DNA of 33,217 nucleotides, taken from contig JBKJIQ010000019.1 of NCBI GenBank assembly GCA_046598395.1, forward strand, positions 1 through 33,217, in the 5' to 3' direction. The stretch comes from JAENVU01 sp046598395. Its GTDB lineage: Bacteria > Actinomycetota > Acidimicrobiia > IMCC26256 > JAENVU01. Below, piece by piece: positions 30,784 to 33,217 of the stretch. How positions within the stretch are numbered: position 1 is the stretch's first letter; every line of letters begins with the position of its first letter. The translations under genes and the position numbers were made by a program. The notes under the pieces are model-generated. The model ran no database searches, was not told the origin of the DNA, and worked only from the letters and a program-made list of their open reading frames with translations.

Positions 30784-31955
30784 TCATGCGACTTGGGCAG
30801 TCTCGCACGCGGGTGAGACCGACGCGGCGAGCGCGGCAACGAGTTTCGGCATTTGGGTGTGGCCGCGGAGCCGTCGGTATTTGCGTTCCGCGTTGAGGAT
30901 CCCCGCCGCGCACCACCGTTTGATCATGGTGCCGTCACGCCACCGTTTCACGTTCCGGGTCGTGTCTCGCGCGACGGAGATCGTCGACTCGATCGGGTTG
31001 GTGGTGGTGAGCGTCGCGGCGAGCGCGCCGGTGATCCCGAGCCGGCGGACGGTGAACATCTCGTCGAGTCCTTCGAGCATCGAGCTGGGGCATCAGGATG
31101 TTCGAGTTGGATCGACGCGGCAAGTGTCGTCACCTGCCGGCGACCCGCATCGACGTTCTCGTTCGCGAACGCCGCTGCGAGTTTCTGATCAACGCGACGT
31201 TGCTGGTCCTTCGGGAGGTGGCCGGCGACGTTGCGTCGCTTATGCAACGTGCACCGTTGCACCAGGGCGAGATCGCCGAACACGTCGCGGTCCGCTGCCG
31301 CGAGTGCTTTGGCCCCATCGATCGCGATCAACAATCCACCGTCGGCGTTGAGGCCGCGGGCGACGAGATCGGCGAGGAGTGACTTCACGATCGTCTTGTT
31401 TTCGGTGTCGCCGAGCCAGAGCCCGACCGGGATCTTGGTGCCATCGACGGTGATGGCGAGGGCGATCACACAACACTGCTCCGCGTAGTGGACACCATCG
31501 AGCATCAACACCACGAACTCAAGCTCGGACAGATCCCGGGACATGAGTTCGGCGAGTTGTGTGGCGGTCGCAGTCTTGAACCGGCGCGACACCGCGGAGC
31601 GGCCCGTCGAGCGGGCCACCGCATCGACCTGAGCACCGACGGGTTCGTTCACGACCCCATGTTGGCGGGTCGCGACGCCAGCCAACACCGCGCTCCCGGG
31701 GGCGGTGCCATGCCAGTTCCCGACACGGTCGCCGGTCTTCGCGTGTTTCGCCGCGCCGACCCGTGCGGCCATCTCGTCGTCCATCATCGTGGCCATCACC
31801 GCGAGACCCGCCGCGGCGGCGACCGCCAACAGGCCCTCACGAGCGACCCCAGCGATGTTCTCCAACGAGACGCGCACCTCGTCAGGCACCCGAGACACGA
31901 TCGGCGCATCGTCACGTTCGACGAGCCGCACGGCAGGTAGTTTCTTCGATGTCAT
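30784..31955 (-). pseudogene. IS256-type transposase, broken by a frameshift near 31085
   Basis: The 5' part (start ATG 31955, with an AAGGGGACC Shine-Dalgarno) contains the first catalytic Asp (VVLMLDGVHYAE) and second Asp (LLIAIDGAKAL) followed by the family motif RCTLHKRRNV. The 3' part, in another frame (from ~31080 to 30784), contains TTNPIEST with the catalytic Glu, then VKRWRDGTMIKRW. The frames meet at HPDAPA/SMLEGLDE: adding one base there (GCn-TCG-ATG-CTC) restores a continuous ~390-residue protein. A 1-nt deletion (or sequencing error) is the simplest explanation. No classic slippery heptamer is seen, so programmed frameshifting is less likely. Confidence 0.88.
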
Positions 31956-32023
31956 GGTGGTGGTCCCCTTCGGTTGAAGTGTCAGGTTCTTGGTCGAGCT
32001 CGACACTTACCACCGGGCAAGCA

Positions 32024-32926
32024 TCAAGCAGGGGACCGCCACCACACTTCAACAAAACCTGGGACAACCTCCTTGGCCGCGATGGCGATGTTTAGGGGCT
32101 CCGGAGTGGCGTAGGTCGCGACGCGGGAGACGTCGGACGTCGACAGGCGTGCGAGCTGGTGGGCGCCGAACTCTGCGACCCATACGTCGCCGCCTTCGCT
32201 GATCGTGATCCCGCAGGGGTTAGCGAACCCTGGAGTCAGCTCGACTCTCCCACTCGGATGAACTCGGCCCACCACGTTGTGATGAAACGATGTGAGCCAG
32301 ATCGTTCCGTCCGGATGGACAGCAAGCGCGCTGGGACGCACCTCGTCCGGCAGGTCGTGCCACCGCCATCCCCTACGAACGGGATCGAATACAGCGATCC
32401 GATTGGGCGGCCCGCTAACTGTTACGAGAACACGCCCGTCGCCATCGATGGCAACTCCCTGCGCCTCCAATGTCACCCACGGCGTGTGCCAGGGCACGTC
32501 GTTCACACTGATGGCGCCGTCATCCGAGATGCACCCGATTCCGCTGCCGACCGTGAACCAGACGAGACCTGACGGCGCTACAACGATCTCCCTTGGCGTC
32601 CCGTGACCCCAGACAGATGCAACGCTGTACGACGTTCCGTCTGCGCTGATTCGGCTCACGAGGTGTGGGGCGAGTTGAGCTTCGGTGGCGTCGCTCCACT
32701 CGGTAACCCACAGTGTCCCGCCTTTCTCGATGGCCAAGCCGAAGATGTGATCGGCCGGCGTCGGAACGTCGAACTCCACATGGGCACCGTCGCTGGACAG
32801 AAGCCCAATCCCTGGCCTTCGAGTGTCCGTCCAATAGACAGAGTCATCCGGGCCGACGGCTATCGCATGAGGCTGCCCGCCGACTTCGAATGAGAACACC
32901 GGCGATGGGCTTCGACTGGGATCCAC
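32024..32926 (-). pseudogene. Streptogramin-lyase-like (Vgb) beta-propeller protein, 3' end replaced by IS sequence
   Basis: A 300-residue reading frame with repeated propeller blades: AIAVGPDDSVYWTD, GLAIEKGGTLWVTE, EIVVAPSGLVWFT, GVAIDGDGRVLVT, ALAVHPDGTIWLT and GITISEGGDVWVAEFG. The pattern GI-x2-GPDG-x-LWFTE is that of Vgb/NHL-type proteins. The real gene ends at about 32070; the last 14 codons and the stop come from the IS inverted repeat. At least the ring-closing strand is probably lost. The GTG at 32926 is the first possible start (an in-frame stop precedes it). Lyase activity cannot be claimed, as most relatives are uncharacterised. Confidence 0.8.
32034..32069 (-). repeat. Right terminal inverted repeat of the IS
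   Basis: Minus-strand reading begins GGTTGTCCCAGG and continues TTTTGTTGAAGTGTGGTGGC. It also encodes the foreign C-terminus of the truncated propeller frame. Confidence 0.85.
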
Positions 32927-33064
32927 AGACCGTCGACGCTACCGACACCTACCTTGCGTCACTCTCCATACACCCACCTCTCGTCCCGCAGGACCGCTGC
33001 GATGATCGCGGCGCTGAGGAGACTGGGATCAACAGGTGCGCTCACGAGAAACCCGCTACTGCGC

Positions 33065-33096
33065 GAGGCGGCGCCGCCTCGAGGAGCGGCGCCGCC
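33065..33096 (-). terminator. GC-rich double palindrome, possible nrdJ terminator
   Basis: GAGGCGGCGCCGCCTC (33065-33080) is a perfect 16-bp palindrome followed by a second near-copy (GCGGCGCCGC core); together they make a longer imperfect inverted repeat centred on TCGAGGA. Lying ~70-100 bp downstream of the nrdJ stop, it could end that transcript, although no strong T-run follows. A REP-like element is the alternative. Confidence 0.45.
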
Positions 33097-33157
33097 TGCA
33101 ACTACATGCAATCTTTCACTGAAATCACCTGCAATTACCGCTGCATCTCAGATGCAA
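33097..33157. repeat. Five TGCA(A/T) repeats with near-helical spacing
   Basis: TGCA occurs at 33097, 33107, 33130, 33142 and 33153, with four of five followed by A. Spacings of 10, 23, 12 and 11 bp put most copies on one face of the helix. The surroundings are A/T-richer than the window average. The stretch lies between nrdJ and the palindrome, so it is transcribed in the nrdJ 3' untranslated region. Confidence 0.5.
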
Positions 33158-33164
33158 CTTGACA

Positions 33165-33217
33165 CTACGAGCAGCCGCTCGTGGCACCGCAGCTCGGGCA
33201 GGCGTGACACGAACCGG
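33165..33217 (-). CDS. nrdJ: Vitamin B12-dependent ribonucleotide reductase, C-terminal end (partial)
   Basis: The last 16 codons read GSCHACPSCGATSGCS followed by TAG. The CxxCPxCG-type zinc/cysteine tail ending in CGATSGCS is the characteristic C-terminus of long class II (adenosylcobalamin-dependent) ribonucleotide reductases, which reduce NDPs to dNDPs. The rest of the gene lies to the right of the window. The assignment rests on this short but distinctive tail. Confidence 0.75.
   Translation of the reverse strand, partial: GSCHACPSCGATSGCS

Larger units (their letters stand above)
30738..32069 (-). mobile_element. IS256/mutator-type insertion sequence (~1.33 kb)
   Basis: Both ends carry a long imperfect inverted repeat beginning GGnTGTCCCA and containing TTGTTGAAGTGnGGTGGC. 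The 1332-bp length and single mutator-type transposase fit the IS256 family. The transposase is frameshifted, so the copy is probably not self-mobile. No 8-9-bp target duplication is visible (CGGCCTGA left versus TCCTTGGC right, or the neighbouring windows), which suggests rearrangement between IS copies or decay after insertion. The element has cut off the 3' end of the propeller gene on its right side. Confidence 0.88.
32927..33164. other. Intergenic stretch between the propeller gene and nrdJ
   Basis: No credible gene. It should contain the propeller gene's promoter on the left part; no clear -35/-10 pair was identified. The right part contains the GC-rich palindrome and the TGCA repeats listed separately. 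Confidence 0.55.

Overview
The window is high-GC DNA with actinobacterial features throughout. These are a complete argCJBDFRGH operon in one run, infC-rpmI-rplT-trmH next to pheST, a DUF222/HNH endonuclease, a PASTA-type penicillin-binding protein, a YtrA-type GntR regulator, and many GTG starts with leaderless promoters. I infer a deep-branching Actinomycetota lineage, with Acidimicrobiia as the best guess. The 16S fragment at the left end would settle this by database comparison, which I could not run.

Layout. 1-333 is the 5' part of a 16S rRNA gene on the minus strand. Its leader carries boxA and hairpin elements, and its promoter is near-consensus (758-786). A small membrane-protein gene faces the other way. 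tyrS (minus) and a class A penicillin-binding protein (plus) diverge from a 49-bp gap. From 4698 to 14813 nearly everything is on the minus strand: the arginine operon argC-J-B-D-F-R-G-H, followed by a cytochrome P450 and a cyclic-nucleotide-binding-domain protein. Only 20 bp separate argC from a divergent plus-strand operon of two MaoC/hotdog proteins and a phytanoyl-CoA-dioxygenase-like enzyme (14834-16460). Minus-strand cydAB, a thioesterase and pheST follow to 22824. A plus-strand membrane protein and a YtrA-type GntR regulator form a two-gene operon (22941-24337). The translation cluster infC-rpmI-rplT-trmH (minus) is followed by DUF1844 and DUF2207 genes (plus).

The right end (29053-33217) is the accessory part. 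It holds a DUF222/HNH endonuclease with a small tandem repeat and a 1.3-kb IS256-type element with 36-bp inverted repeats and a frameshifted transposase. Next comes a streptogramin-lyase-like beta-propeller gene whose 3' end the IS has cut off. A GC-rich palindrome and TGCA repeats then precede the last codons of what looks like a B12-dependent ribonucleotide reductase.

Gene packing is very tight. Co-directional genes overlap by ATGA, GTGA, TTGA or TGATG junctions. Most convergent pairs abut or overlap, leaving no room for terminators. Several genes (810, argC, 14834, cydA, 22941) have a -10-like hexamer 6-8 nt before the start codon, so their mRNAs are probably leaderless. The core order infC-rpmI-rplT-trmH / pheST / argCJBDFRGH / tyrS matches, from memory, the order in Mycobacterium and Streptomyces, so the intervening modules look like lineage-specific insertions. 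I found no CRISPR array, tRNA gene, phage or clear defence island. The most unusual observations are the shared argC/hotdog promoter, the non-canonical infC start with an IF3 tail, the hotdog-PhyH operon, and the IS-truncated propeller gene.
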